DNA from: Paracoccaceae bacterium
GTDB lineage: Bacteria; Pseudomonadota; Alphaproteobacteria; Rhodobacterales; Rhodobacteraceae
Reading direction: 5' to 3'
Assembly (NCBI GenBank): GCA_024742705.1
Contig: JANSXZ010000033.1
Span: 1 to 32,744, forward strand
DNA length: 32,744 bases
A program made the position numbers and the translations under genes. Below are positions 10,714 through 19,330 of this stretch, one piece after another. The notes beneath the pieces are model-generated. The model was not told the origin of the DNA. It saw nothing but the letters and a program-made list of their open reading frames with translations, and did not search any database. Each line of letters starts with the position of its first letter. The first letter of the stretch is position 1.

Positions 10714-12738
10714 TCAATTCGGCAGGGCGAAGATCTGGCCGGGGTAGATCAGGTCGGGATCGCGGATGGTTTCGCGGTTGGCCTCGAAGACGCGCACATA
10801 CAAAACCCCGGCGCCGTAGCGATCGCGCGAGATCGCCCAGAGCGTATCGCCGGTCTGGACCGTGACCGACTGGATCGGCGGCGCATCCGCAGCGCGGTTC
10901 TGGCGCAAGGCGGCGAGGGTTTCGGGGGCTGCCCGCTGGAACGGCGTTTCCAGGCGGCTGAGCACCGCGCCTTCGCGCCCGACCTCGTCCAGCCGCATCC
11001 GGTAGACGCCGGCGATGATTTCGGGCAGGCCACCACGCCAGCGGCCGTTGCGGTCGGCCGAAAGTTCGGCGATGGCACGGTTGTCGAGATAGACGCGGAT
11101 GCCGCTGTGGGGCTGCGACCGGCCCGACAGAAGCACCGCGCCCGCGTCGTCATAGCTGATCGTGTCGAGCGCGATTCCTGAAACCAGTTCGACCGGCGCG
11201 GCCCGCGGCGCTTGCAACAACTCTACCCCATCGGCATCGGCGCGCAACACGGCCAGCGGCGCGGGCGCCACGCCGGGTACGGCGGGCGCCGGTGTTTGCG
11301 CCGCGCTTTGCGGGGGCGCGATCACCGCCGATAGCGCCTCGGGCGCGGGATCGGCCGGCGCCGGGGTGGCGATGGCGGTTCCTGCGGCGGCCACGGTGGG
11401 CGATGCTGTGGTCGGGCGCTGCTGGGGCAGATCGGCCTGCGGCGTGGCGGCGGCGGCCACCGCAGGCGCGTCGGGCGCTGTGCCCGAAACCTGCGGCGCG
11501 GCGCCGGGCCCCTCGTCGGGGCGCGGTGTGGCATCGTCGGCAGGGGTTGCCACCACGTCGGCCACGGCGGTGCGCAGGCCCTGCGGCACCGCACCGGCGT
11601 CGGCCGGTTCGGGCGGAACGGCAGGCTGGGCGGCGCCGGATCCGGCGTCGGGTTGCGCGGTGGTCACCTGTGTGTCGGCCGCCGGGGCCGGCGTGGTCTG
11701 CGGCGCCGGCGCTGGCGATGCGGTGACGATGTTCTGGCCGGCCGGCGCGGGTATTGCCGTTGCACCGGGTGCAGGATCGGGCGACCGCCCCGCGGCGGCA
11801 GACGGAACCGGGGGCGTCGCGCCCGTGTCTGGCGCGATCAGAGTGGCCGTGCGGGTTGTCGGTTCCGGGGCGGCCGGTTCCGGCGCGGGCGTCGGCGTGG
11901 CCGGTTCGGACACTTGCCCGGATGACGGTTCGGGGGTCGGCTTGGCCGGCGGTGCCGGCGCCACGGCCACCGTGGGGGCGTCGTTTTCTTCGGCAGGCGC
12001 GGCGGCGGGCGCAGCCTGTGCCATCTGCAAGGGTTCGGCGGGCTCACTCTCGCCTGACGGGGCCGGTTCCGCCGGCGCGGCCTCGGCCACCACGGGGGGA
12101 TCGGCGGGGGCCGGATCGGGCGTTTCGGACGGCGCATCGGCGATCACCGAAGGTGTCGGCGCCAGAATGATATCGCTTTGCGAAAATGCCACCCGGTCGC
12201 CGGACCGGGCGCGCAGTGTCAGCACGCGGGCATCGGGGCTGGGATCGAGCAGCAGGAACACCACGAAGCTGCCGTTGCCATCGACCATGCCGGATTCCGC
12301 GTCGTTGCCATTGACCAGAACCGTGATCGTGCTTTCGGCGGCCGCCGTACCGGCAACGATCGTCGTGCCATCGGGGGCCGCGCGCACCACATCGAACTGC
12401 GGCGCGGGAAAGGGCGGCGGCGCATCGGCTGCGGTTGTGCCGGTTTCAGCCGCCGTATCCGCATCGGTATCGGGCGCGGCCGTGTCAGCGACATCGGCGC
12501 CCGGTGTATCGGTACCTGGTGCATCGGTCTCGGGCGCGGCCACGGCTGCGGGTGTGGGGGCGCGGTCGGCCGGTGCATCGGGCTCCGGCACCGCATCGGC
12601 GGATGTGGCCGGCGCCGGTTGCGAGGCATCGCGCGCGCCCAGGGCGAAAAGCCCGGCCGCAAGCGCCGCCACCACCGCGCCCGCACCCACAAGAGCGCGG
12701 GCCGATACCGCGCCCGCCCGTTGAGTTTCTCCGGCCAT
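10714..12738 (-). CDS. LysM domain envelope protein with long Ala/Pro/Asp-rich region
   Basis: A 674-residue protein from the ATG at 12738, chosen because AAGGAAG lies just upstream; an earlier in-frame ATG would cross into the divergent gene's leader. Residues ~10-35 form one membrane helix or signal anchor (ALVGAGAVVAALAAGLFALGA). A low-complexity Ala/Pro/Thr/Asp stretch follows, then an Ig-like segment (QFDVVRAAPDGTTIVAG, ITVLVNGND), a second long Ala/Pro linker of more than 200 residues, another beta-rich segment (AVLLSGRSQPHSGIRVYLDN), and a C-terminal LysM (VQTGDTLWAISRDRYG ... DLIYPGQIFALPN). LysM binds peptidoglycan glycan strands, so the protein probably spans the periplasm from inner membrane to wall. 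Its enzymatic role, if any, is not visible. Confidence 0.88.
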   Translation of the reverse strand: MAGETQRAGAVSARALVGAGAVVAALAAGLFALGARDASQPAPATSADAVPEPDAPADRAPTPAAVAAPETDAPGTDTPGADVADTAAPDTDADTAAETGTTAADAPPPFPAPQFDVVRAAPDGTTIVAGTAAAESTITVLVNGNDAESGMVDGNGSFVVFLLLDPSPDARVLTLRARSGDRVAFSQSDIILAPTPSVIADAPSETPDPAPADPPVVAEAAPAEPAPSGESEPAEPLQMAQAAPAAAPAEENDAPTVAVAPAPPAKPTPEPSSGQVSEPATPTPAPEPAAPEPTTRTATLIAPDTGATPPVPSAAAGRSPDPAPGATAIPAPAGQNIVTASPAPAPQTTPAPAADTQVTTAQPDAGSGAAQPAVPPEPADAGAVPQGLRTAVADVVATPADDATPRPDEGPGAAPQVSGTAPDAPAVAAAATPQADLPQQRPTTASPTVAAAGTAIATPAPADPAPEALSAVIAPPQSAAQTPAPAVPGVAPAPLAVLRADADGVELLQAPRAAPVELVSGIALDTISYDDAGAVLLSGRSQPHSGIRVYLDNRAIAELSADRNGRWRGGLPEIIAGVYRMRLDEVGREGAVLSRLETPFQRAAPETLAALRQNRAADAPPIQSVTVQTGDTLWAISRDRYGAGVLYVRVFEANRETIRDPDLIYPGQIFALPN

Positions 12739-12776
12739 GCCGTCTTCCTTCTGGTGCCCGCCCCCGCTGGGACAGG

Positions 12777-12805
12777 TTGAGCCGACCCTTTTTCCAAGAT
12801 ATGCA
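12777..12805 (+). promoter_or_regulatory. Candidate promoter for the LOG-family gene
   Basis: In the 112-base divergent region, TTGAGC (12777-12782) and TATGCA (12800-12805) are separated by 17 bases, a reasonable sigma-70-like arrangement 45 bases upstream of the ATG at 12851. The -10 match is weak. Pattern only. Confidence 0.3.
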
Positions 12806-12850
12806 GAAGGCGGCGCAGCCGCATCACCCCTGGCAGAAAGAGGATCGTAC

Positions 12851-13423
12851 ATGTCGATCAAATCCGTGTGTGTCTATTGCGGATCGCGCGCGGGAGCAAT
12901 GCCCGCCTATGCCGAGGCGGCCCGCGAAATGGGCGAAACCCTTGCAAAAAACGGCTGGCGCACGGTTTATGGCGCCGGAGACGTCGGTTTGATGGGAATT
13001 TTGGCGCGCAGTGCACAGGCCGCGGGCGGCGATACCTTCGGGGTGATCCCGGCGCATCTGGTCGCCTGGGAGGTCGGCAAGACCGATCTGACCCGCTATG
13101 TGGTGACCGAAACCATGCACGAGCGCAAGAAGGTGATGTTCATGAACGCCGATGCGGTGATCGTGATGCCGGGCGGCGCCGGATCGCTGGACGAGTTGTT
13201 CGAGGTCCTGACCTGGCGGCAACTGGGGCTGCACGAGAAACCGGTGATCGTTCTGAACACCGCAGGCTATTGGGATCCCATGCTGGCGCTGATCGAGCAT
13301 GTGATCGCCGAGGGCTTTGCCGATGCGGATCTGCGCGATTACCTGTGGGTGGCCGTTACACCCGCCGATGCCGCGCGGCTTCTGTCGGCGGACCTGTCGC
13401 GGCGCAGCGCCGACACGCAATAG
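12851..13423 (+). CDS. TIGR00730/LOG-family nucleotide hydrolase (Rossmann fold)
   Basis: A 190-residue member of the lysine decarboxylase-like LOG family. It begins MSIKSVCVYCGS, keeps the GAGDVGLMG loop, the MHERK segment and the nucleotide-binding PGGAGSLDELFEVLTW motif (usually PGGxGTxxE), and ends with the TPADAARLL region. Characterised members remove ribose-5-phosphate from cytokinin ribotides or from AMP/IMP-like nucleotides; they are not lysine decarboxylases. The start follows AAAGAGGA. It is divergent from the LysM gene, and its 3' end overlaps the end of the convergent rarD gene by 85 bases. The physiological substrate in this bacterium is unknown. Confidence 0.9.
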   Translation: MSIKSVCVYCGSRAGAMPAYAEAAREMGETLAKNGWRTVYGAGDVGLMGILARSAQAAGGDTFGVIPAHLVAWEVGKTDLTRYVVTETMHERKKVMFMNADAVIVMPGGAGSLDELFEVLTWRQLGLHEKPVIVLNTAGYWDPMLALIEHVIAEGFADADLRDYLWVAVTPADAARLLSADLSRRSADTQ

Positions 13424-14259
13424 AGCGCGACCGCACTCCAGATCAGGGCGAAGGCCAACAGGTGCCAGGTGCCGAAGGGTTCGGTGAAGACCAGAACCGC
13501 GACCAGAAACTGCAAGGTCGGGTTGATGTACTGCAACACCCCGACCGAGCCCATCGCGATGCGCCGCGCCGCGTAGCTGAACAGGATCAGCGGCAATGCG
13601 GTCAGCGGCCCTGAAAACACCAGGATCGCGCTGGTGCCGGGCGTTTCGCCAAAACCGCCCTGTCCGGTGACGTGCAGCCAGACCAGCAACGCCAGCGCCA
13701 GCGGGAACACCACGGCGATTTCGCAACTGACCGACAGCACAGGCCCCATATCGAGCGTTTTCTTGAGAACGCCGTAGAGCGCGAAGGTGGAGGCGAGGAT
13801 CAGCGATATCCAGGGCGCGACGCCCTGCCCCAGCGTCAGCACCGCCACCGCCGCCGCCGCCAGCGCCACACCCAGCCATTGCGCGCGGTCCAGCGGTTCG
13901 GAATAAACGAACCGGCCGACCAGCACCGCCAGAAGCGGAAAGATGTAGTAGCCGAGGCTGGCCTCGACCGTGCGGCCGATCTGAATCGAGAAGATGAACA
14001 GAAACCAGTTGACCGATATCAGCGCCGCCGAAAGCGCGATGCGGACGCGATAGCGCGGATCGCCCAGCACCCCGGCGATCGCGCGCAGACGCGACTGCGC
14101 CGCCAGAACCGCCGCAAAGAACACCAGCGACCAGACGATCCGATGCGCCATGACCTCGGCGGCGGGGATGTGATCCACCTGTTTGTAGAACAGCGCCGAC
14201 AAGCCCCAGATCGCGCAGGCCAGGCACATCGAAATCACGCCTTTTGCCGCCTCGCCCAT
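13339..14259 (-). CDS. rarD: RarD-type EamA/DMT family transporter
   Basis: A 306-residue, ten-helix drug/metabolite superfamily protein. The N-terminus (GVISMCLACAIWGLSALFYKQVDHIPAAEVMAHRIVWS) and the segment VNWFLFIFSIQIGRTVEASLGYYIFPLLAVLVG are typical of RarD, as is SVGVLQYINPTLQFLVAVLVFTEPF in the second half. The ATG at 14259 begins at MGEAAKG and is preferred over an in-frame start 28 codons upstream, which would add a non-membrane Gly/Arg-rich lead. It probably exports a small metabolite or drug across the inner membrane; the RarD substrate is unknown. The last ~28 codons overlap the convergent LOG gene. Confidence 0.9.
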   Translation of the reverse strand: MGEAAKGVISMCLACAIWGLSALFYKQVDHIPAAEVMAHRIVWSLVFFAAVLAAQSRLRAIAGVLGDPRYRVRIALSAALISVNWFLFIFSIQIGRTVEASLGYYIFPLLAVLVGRFVYSEPLDRAQWLGVALAAAAVAVLTLGQGVAPWISLILASTFALYGVLKKTLDMGPVLSVSCEIAVVFPLALALLVWLHVTGQGGFGETPGTSAILVFSGPLTALPLILFSYAARRIAMGSVGVLQYINPTLQFLVAVLVFTEPFGTWHLLAFALIWSAVALYCVSALRRDRSADRSRAASAGVTATHR

Positions 14260-14379
14260 GCTGTCTCTGCCTGTGGTTACCGGGTCCGCAATGCCCGTTC
14301 CGCCGGCCAAAGGCAAGACCGCGCCAGCGCGGTGTCCCCGCAACGCCTTGCCAGGCGCGCGGGGCGGCCGAGGCCGACG

Positions 14380-14412
14380 AAAAAGGCCCGCGTCCGGTTT
14401 CGGACGCGGGCC
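14380..14412 (-). terminator. Rho-independent terminator of sodB
   Basis: A perfect 12-bp inverted repeat (GGCCCGCGTCCG at 14385-14396 and its complement at 14401-14412, loop GTTT) is followed on the minus strand by TTTTT (14384-14380). It starts 34 bases past the sodB stop codon and is the clearest intrinsic terminator in the window. Confidence 0.93.
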
Positions 14413-14446
14413 GCAGCTGGATGCCGGACCACCGGCGCGGGCGCCA

Positions 14447-15046
14447 TCACATGCGCGCGGCGACGTTTTCCCAGTTGACCAGGTTGTCGAGGAAATTGGT
14501 CAGGTAGGCGGGGCGCTTGTTGCGGAAATCGATGTAGTACGAGTGCTCCCACACGTCGCAGCCCAGAAGCGCGGTCTGGCCGAAGCACAGCGGGTTGACG
14601 CCGTTTTCGGTCTTGGTGATCTTGAGGCTGCCGTCGGTGTCCTTGACCAGCCAGGCCCAGCCCGAGCCGAACTGACCGGCGCCGGCGGCCGAAAAGGCCT
14701 CCTTGAACTTGTCGACGGAACCGAAGCTTTCGGTGATCGCCTTTTCAAGCTCGCCCGGCATGGCCGATGCCCCCGGCCCCATCATTTCCCAGAACTGGTT
14801 GTGGTTCCAACGCTTGCTGATGTTGTTGAAGATGCCGTTCTGGGCGACAGCGCCGGCATCATAGGTGCCGACGACGATCTCTTCGAGGGTCTTGCCCTCC
14901 CACTCGGTGCCGGCGATCAGCTTGTTGCCGTTGTCGACGTAGGCCTTGTGGTGCAGGTCGTGATGATACTCGAGCGTTTCCCTGGACATGCCTTTGTCGG
15001 CCAGCGCGTCGTGGGCATAGGGAAGATCGGGAAGTTCAAAAGCCAT
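14447..15046 (-). CDS. sodB: Superoxide dismutase, Fe/Mn type
   Basis: A 199-residue cytoplasmic superoxide dismutase. It begins MAFELPDLPYAHDALADKGMSRET and has metal ligands His28 (in LEYHHDLHH), His82 (RWNHNQFW), Asp164 and His168 (DVWEHSYY), followed by DFRNKRPAYL. Length and the NNISKRWNHNQFW helix fit the alphaproteobacterial iron-type group, but metal choice was not resolved from sequence: the residue aligned to the Fe-SOD glutamine appears to be Lys. The ATG at 15046 follows GAGGGG; an in-frame ATG 17 codons earlier is not conserved. Monocistronic, with its own promoter region and the terminator at 14380-14412. Confidence 0.94.
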   Translation of the reverse strand: MAFELPDLPYAHDALADKGMSRETLEYHHDLHHKAYVDNGNKLIAGTEWEGKTLEEIVVGTYDAGAVAQNGIFNNISKRWNHNQFWEMMGPGASAMPGELEKAITESFGSVDKFKEAFSAAGAGQFGSGWAWLVKDTDGSLKITKTENGVNPLCFGQTALLGCDVWEHSYYIDFRNKRPAYLTNFLDNLVNWENVAARM

Positions 15047-15081
15047 TTGGGCCCCCTCGGTTTGCTTTGCGTTGTCTTGCG

Positions 15082-15110
15082 TACCTGTACCGCGCATCGG
15101 GCCGCGTCAA
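15082..15110 (-). promoter_or_regulatory. Candidate sodB promoter
   Basis: On the minus strand a TTGACG (15110-15105) lies about 60 bases upstream of the sodB ATG. The -10 region, about 17 bases further on, is poor (around CAGGTA), so only the -35 half is persuasive. Confidence 0.3.
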
Positions 15111-15168
15111 GGGGTCGCAAGGAAAACCCCGGACGCCGATCAACCGTCGCCGGCGCGCGACGGCGACG

Positions 15169-15223
15169 GGACGGGACCGGGGGCCAGCCCCCGGGCCCCC
15201 GGAGTTTACCCGGCAAGATGAAG
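15169..15223 (-). repeat. 55-bp GC-rich intergenic repeat, copy 2
   Basis: Second copy of the segment at 8770-8824, with 52 of 55 bases the same, including the CCGGGGG-CTGG-CCCCCGG hairpin. It lies 53 bases past the soxG stop in the same orientation relative to the upstream gene as copy 1. It may mark the end of the sox operon transcript. Confidence 0.8.
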
Positions 15224-15276
15224 GGCGGTGGCCTGGCCGGTGCGGCGCGGGATTTGCCCTTCGATCGGGACGGATT

Positions 15277-15858
15277 TCAGCCCTGACGCAGGCCGACCGG
15301 CGCCTTCGGATCGGTCGCCCCGACCAGCAGATCCCAGGCGTATTGCGCCACCGACCGGAAGACGACGATGTGGATTGTCGTGCCGTCTTCGGCCATCCAG
15401 AAGGCCGCCGGCACCTGCGCCAGTCGCGAGCGGCGGATGCGGCCGGGGCCGAAGGCCTGGGGCGAGAGATCGGCGGGGGTGAGTTTGGCCAGAACCTCGC
15501 GCGCGGCGGGGCCCGACAGGGCGAAGGCGCAGCGCGCGTCGGAGACGTCAACCGCAAGCGCGTGCTGATCGCCGAGCGCGGCGGTGAGTTGCGCCAGATC
15601 GTCGGCGACGGCGTCCTTCGGGCCGAGCAGCAGCATTTCGTCGGGCGACATCCAGCAAAGACCGCGGGGCGGTGCGAAGCTGACGCCATGTGCGCCCGGC
15701 CAGGCGGCAGCGTACACCGCGCCCACGGCAGTGCGCAGACCGGGATCAGCCAGATCGCCGCGCAGCACGATCATGCCCTGTGGCCCGGTCGCGCGCAGAT
15801 CGGCGAGGCCGCTGACGCGCGCGCCGCCGCCGCCGTGGATATCGGTGGCGTCAGACAT
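15277..15858 (-). CDS. soxG: Sarcosine oxidase gamma subunit
   Basis: A 193-residue protein with the weakly conserved GcvT-like fold of SoxG: VVLRGDL-type opening (MIVLRGDLADPGLRTAVG), WMSPDEMLLLGP, VDVSDARCAFALSGPAAREVLAKLTPADL, and a C-terminal FRSVAQYAWDLL. It is the small structural subunit of the heterotetrameric sarcosine oxidase, which oxidatively demethylates sarcosine with tetrahydrofolate to glycine, 5,10-methylene-THF and H2O2. The ATG at 15858 gives an 8-base overlap with the end of soxA. It is the last gene of the operon, followed by the 55-bp repeat. Confidence 0.93.
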   Translation of the reverse strand: MSDATDIHGGGGARVSGLADLRATGPQGMIVLRGDLADPGLRTAVGAVYAAAWPGAHGVSFAPPRGLCWMSPDEMLLLGPKDAVADDLAQLTAALGDQHALAVDVSDARCAFALSGPAAREVLAKLTPADLSPQAFGPGRIRRSRLAQVPAAFWMAEDGTTIHIVVFRSVAQYAWDLLVGATDPKAPVGLRQG

Positions 15859-18800
15859 TCTGTTTGTCTCCGTTCTTGTCGAAAAACACCGGATCGACGA
15901 TCCGGGCCTTGTAGATCTTGCCATCGGTGCCGGGGAACGTGAGAACCTCGCCCATCCGGTCGGGGCCACCCCGCACGAGGCCCATTGCGATGCCACGTCC
16001 CAGGGTCGGGGAATGGTAGGTCGAGGTGACACGCCCTTCGGTTACCGCCTGGCGGTTGGCGTTGCGCCCGCTGCCCACCGCATAGGCCCCGTCGGGCAGA
16101 ACCGAGCCGTCGATGGTTTCGAGGCCCACCAGCTTCCAGCGGTCGGGATCGACCATGTGGCGCCTTTGCTGGGCGCGCTTGCCGAGGTAATCGGCTTTCT
16201 TGCGGGAAATCGCCCAATCGAGGCCAAGATCCTGCGGGATCACGGTGCCGTCGGTTTCATCACCGATCATGATGAAGCCCTTTTCCGCGCGCATGATGTG
16301 CAGCGCCTCGGTGCCATAGGGCATCGCACCGAAATCGGCGCCGGCATCGACGAGCGCCTGCCAGAAGGCCATGCCGCGCCCCGCGGGCACGGCGATCTCG
16401 TAGCTGAGTTCGCCCGAGAACGAGATCCGGAAGACCCGGCAATCGAAGCCGCCTATGGTGCCATCCGCCCAGGCCATGAAGGGCAGCTTGTCGGCCGAGA
16501 CATCCATGCCGCCGAGCTTTTCCAGCACCTGCCGCGCCTTCGGCCCGACGACGGCGATCTGGGCATATTGTTCGGTGACATTGGCGACATGGACCTTCCA
16601 GTCCCACCATTCGGTTTGCAGCCATTCCTCCATGTGCGCGTGGATATGATCGGCGCCGCCAGTGGTCGTGTGGCACAGGAAGGTGTTTTCGTCGATGCGC
16701 GCGACGACGCCGTCATCCATCAGGAAGCCGTTTTCGTTGCACATAAGCCCATAGCGGCAGCGGCCCGGTTTCAGCGTGCTCATCATGTTGGTGTAGAGCA
16801 TGTCGAGAAAGCGCCCGGCGTCGGGGCCCTTGACGACGATCTTGCCCAGCGTCGAGGCATCCAGCAGCCCGAGGTTGGCACGCGTGTTCGTCACCTCGCG
16901 CATCACCGCGCCATGCACGGATTCGCCCGCGCGCGGGTAGGCATAGGGCCGGCGCCAATGGCCGACCGGCTCCCAATGGGCGCCGTTTTCGGCGTGCCAG
17001 CCGTGCATCGGCGTGCGCCGCAGGGGCTGAAACACCGGGCCGCGCGCCTCGCCGGCGATGGCCCCCATCGAGACCGGGGTGTAAGGCGGGCGGAACGTCG
17101 TGGTGCCCGTTGCCGGGATAGGCTGACCCAACGCATCAGAAAGAATCGCCAGCCCGTTGATGTTGCTCAGCTTTCCCTGATCCGTGGCCATGCCCAACGT
17201 GGTATAGCGCTTGGTGTGTTCGACGCTTTCATAGCCTTCCTGCGCGGCCAGTTGCACGTCGGAGACCTTCACATCGTTCTGGAAATCGAGCCAGGTCTTG
17301 GCCCGCAGGTCGGCGCGCGCGTTGCGCGGCATCAGCCACACCGGATCGAGCGGTGCCTCGGGTGTCGAGGCGGCCTCGGGCGCGGCGGTGTCGGGCGCGG
17401 TGCCGGCCACCGCCTGTGCCGCGGCGCAGCCGGCGGCGTGGGCATCGCGCAGCACCGACGCCATGTCGGTTTCGCCATTCGCCGCGCCGGCCGGCAGAAC
17501 AAAGCCCGCACCGTCCGCACCCAGCGGCGGCCTTTCGGGATCGGGACGGAAGAAGGCGCCCGCCGCGTCCCACAGCAGCTTGCCGCCGCAATGCGACCAG
17601 AGATGCACCACCGGAGACCATCCGCCCGACATGGCGACCGCATCGCAGGCGACCTCGTCCAGCGCGCCGCCGGTGCCCGACTGGCTGCCAATCTGAACCT
17701 TCGAGACCCGCCTGCCGCCCTTGACCCGGACAATTGCGCGGTCGGTTTCGACACGGATTCCCCTTGCCCTCGCGTCATCCGTCAACAGGCCGCCGGCGGG
17801 GCGGGCATCGACGATGCGCACCACCTCGATGCCCGCGTCATGCAGCACGATGGCGGTGCGGTAGGCATCGTCGTTGTTGGTGGCAACAACGACGCGCCGG
17901 CCTGCGGCGACGGCGTGGTTCACCGCATAATCGCGCATGGCAGATGCCAGCATTACGCCCGGCAAGTCATTGCCCGCAAAAGACAAAGGCCGTTCTATGG
18001 CGCCTGTTGCGGTGATGATGCGGCGGGCGCGGATGCGCCACAAACGGTGCCGCGGGCCGTCCGCGTCGGGGATATGATCGCCCAGCCGTTCATAGCCAAG
18101 AACATAGCCGTGGTCGTAAACCCCGGCCCCCATCAGCCGGGTGCGCAGCGTCACGTTGTCCATCGCACGCAACGCGGCCAAGGTTTGCTCCACAAAAGTA
18201 TCCACAGGCTTGCCGTTGACATGCGACCTGTCAGGATCGGCTGTCACATCCACCGGCGCGCGCCCGCCCCAATGGGCGGTCTGTTCGATCACCAGAACCC
18301 GCGCACCGGATTGCGCCGCCGTCAGCGCCGCCTGAAGACCGGCCAGACCGCCGCCAACGACCAGCACGTCGGTGTGGTGGTAAAAGTGTTCGTAGCGATC
18401 CGCATCGGCCCGGCGTGGCGCCCGGCCCAGCCCGGCCGATTGCCGGATGAAGGGTTCATAGACGTGTTTCCAGAGCGGCCGGGGATGGATGAACATCTTG
18501 TAGTAGAAGCCCGCCGGCAGAAACCGCGAAAGCCGCGCGTTTATGGCGCCGATGTCGAATTCAAGCGACGGCCAGTGGTTCTGCGATGTGGCGCGCAGAC
18601 CGGCGAACAATTCGGTGGTGGTGGCGCGCTGGTTCGGCTCGAGCCGCGCGCCGTGGCCCAGATTGACAAGCGCGTTCGGCTCTTCGGCGCCATAGGCGAC
18701 GATACCGCGCGGACGGTGATATTTGAACGACCGCCCGACCAGCATCTGATCGTTGGCCAGAAGCGCCGAAGCCAGCGTATCGCCCTGAAGGCCCTGCATG

Positions 18801-18877
18801 TGGCGATCGTTGAATCGGAACTTGACCGGGGCGCTGCGGTCGATCAGGCGGCCGAGCGTGGGCAGACGGGTGCTCAT
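15851..18877 (-). CDS. soxA: Sarcosine oxidase alpha subunit
   Basis: A 1008-residue subunit of normal length, starting MSTRLPTLGRLIDRSAPVKFRFN; a longer in-frame reading to 19087 would overlap soxD and is rejected. Residues ~15-95 form the 2Fe-2S ferredoxin-like domain that in SoxA lacks a cluster (GLQGDTLASALLAN, VGRSFKYHRPRGI). A dinucleotide-binding domain follows (VLVVGGGLAGLQAA, 171-184), which binds NAD+ in characterised enzymes. The C-terminal ~400 residues are GcvT/T-protein-like (GLLDASTLGKIVVKGPDAGRFLDMLYTNMMS, ISFSGELSYEIAVPAG, ALHIMRAEKGFIMIGDETDGT), where folate is processed. It is 28 bases after soxD and overlaps soxG by 8 bases. Confidence 0.96.
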   Translation of the reverse strand: MSTRLPTLGRLIDRSAPVKFRFNDRHMQGLQGDTLASALLANDQMLVGRSFKYHRPRGIVAYGAEEPNALVNLGHGARLEPNQRATTTELFAGLRATSQNHWPSLEFDIGAINARLSRFLPAGFYYKMFIHPRPLWKHVYEPFIRQSAGLGRAPRRADADRYEHFYHHTDVLVVGGGLAGLQAALTAAQSGARVLVIEQTAHWGGRAPVDVTADPDRSHVNGKPVDTFVEQTLAALRAMDNVTLRTRLMGAGVYDHGYVLGYERLGDHIPDADGPRHRLWRIRARRIITATGAIERPLSFAGNDLPGVMLASAMRDYAVNHAVAAGRRVVVATNNDDAYRTAIVLHDAGIEVVRIVDARPAGGLLTDDARARGIRVETDRAIVRVKGGRRVSKVQIGSQSGTGGALDEVACDAVAMSGGWSPVVHLWSHCGGKLLWDAAGAFFRPDPERPPLGADGAGFVLPAGAANGETDMASVLRDAHAAGCAAAQAVAGTAPDTAAPEAASTPEAPLDPVWLMPRNARADLRAKTWLDFQNDVKVSDVQLAAQEGYESVEHTKRYTTLGMATDQGKLSNINGLAILSDALGQPIPATGTTTFRPPYTPVSMGAIAGEARGPVFQPLRRTPMHGWHAENGAHWEPVGHWRRPYAYPRAGESVHGAVMREVTNTRANLGLLDASTLGKIVVKGPDAGRFLDMLYTNMMSTLKPGRCRYGLMCNENGFLMDDGVVARIDENTFLCHTTTGGADHIHAHMEEWLQTEWWDWKVHVANVTEQYAQIAVVGPKARQVLEKLGGMDVSADKLPFMAWADGTIGGFDCRVFRISFSGELSYEIAVPAGRGMAFWQALVDAGADFGAMPYGTEALHIMRAEKGFIMIGDETDGTVIPQDLGLDWAISRKKADYLGKRAQQRRHMVDPDRWKLVGLETIDGSVLPDGAYAVGSGRNANRQAVTEGRVTSTYHSPTLGRGIAMGLVRGGPDRMGEVLTFPGTDGKIYKARIVDPVFFDKNGDKQNV

Positions 18878-18905
18878 GTCAGAGCCTCCTGGTGGGCAAT
18901 GCGGA

Positions 18906-19235
18906 TCATGACAGACCCCTCCAGGACCAGCCGGGCCGTTTTTCGGCGATGACGGCACGGATCCCGGCGGGCGGTTCGGTGGTCTGGGCAGAGTATGTGC
19001 CGAAGACTTCCAGGGTGACGGTGCAGCGCGCCGCGTGGAACCATTTCCCGCAGCCGTAGCTGTGACGCCAGCGTTCGAAATGCACACCGCGCGGGTTTTC
19101 GCGGGTGAACAGGTAGTCGTGGAAATCGTCGTCGGATGCGTCCGGCCCGAAGCGGGTCAGATGCGCCTCGCCGCCGGGGCTGAGTTCGGTTTCATCGGCG
19201 TCGATGCCGCAGACGGGGCAACGCAGCGTCAGCAT
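18906..19235 (-). CDS. soxD: Sarcosine oxidase delta subunit
   Basis: A 109-residue zinc-binding subunit. The zinc ligands Cys6, Cys9, His58 and Cys62 are all present (CPVCG; RHSYGCGKWFH), in the spacing known for heterotetrameric sarcosine oxidases. TRENPRGVHFERWRHSYGCG is the family hallmark. It lies 331 bases after soxB instead of directly behind it, the gap being occupied by a small ORF on the opposite strand, and 28 bases before soxA. Confidence 0.96.
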   Translation of the reverse strand: MLTLRCPVCGIDADETELSPGGEAHLTRFGPDASDDDFHDYLFTRENPRGVHFERWRHSYGCGKWFHAARCTVTLEVFGTYSAQTTEPPAGIRAVIAEKRPGWSWRGLS

Positions 19236-19330
19236 GAGAAGGCTCGTGAGCGAAAAGACATGGAGAATCCTTTGCAGCGCATCGGGTTTGCGGCTAGTGT
19301 GTCAACCAAACTGGACAGAAAGGGTGTAAC

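Noticed and set aside
11162..12724. Plus-strand Ala/Gly/Ser-rich ORF opposite the LysM protein
   Set aside because: Reverse reading of the Ala/Pro-rich linker; low complexity, no domains, no ribosome binding site.
15584..18952. Very long plus-strand ORF (1122 codons) opposite soxA and soxG
   Set aside because: Antisense frame kept open by GC-rich codon bias; soxA on the minus strand has clear family motifs throughout.
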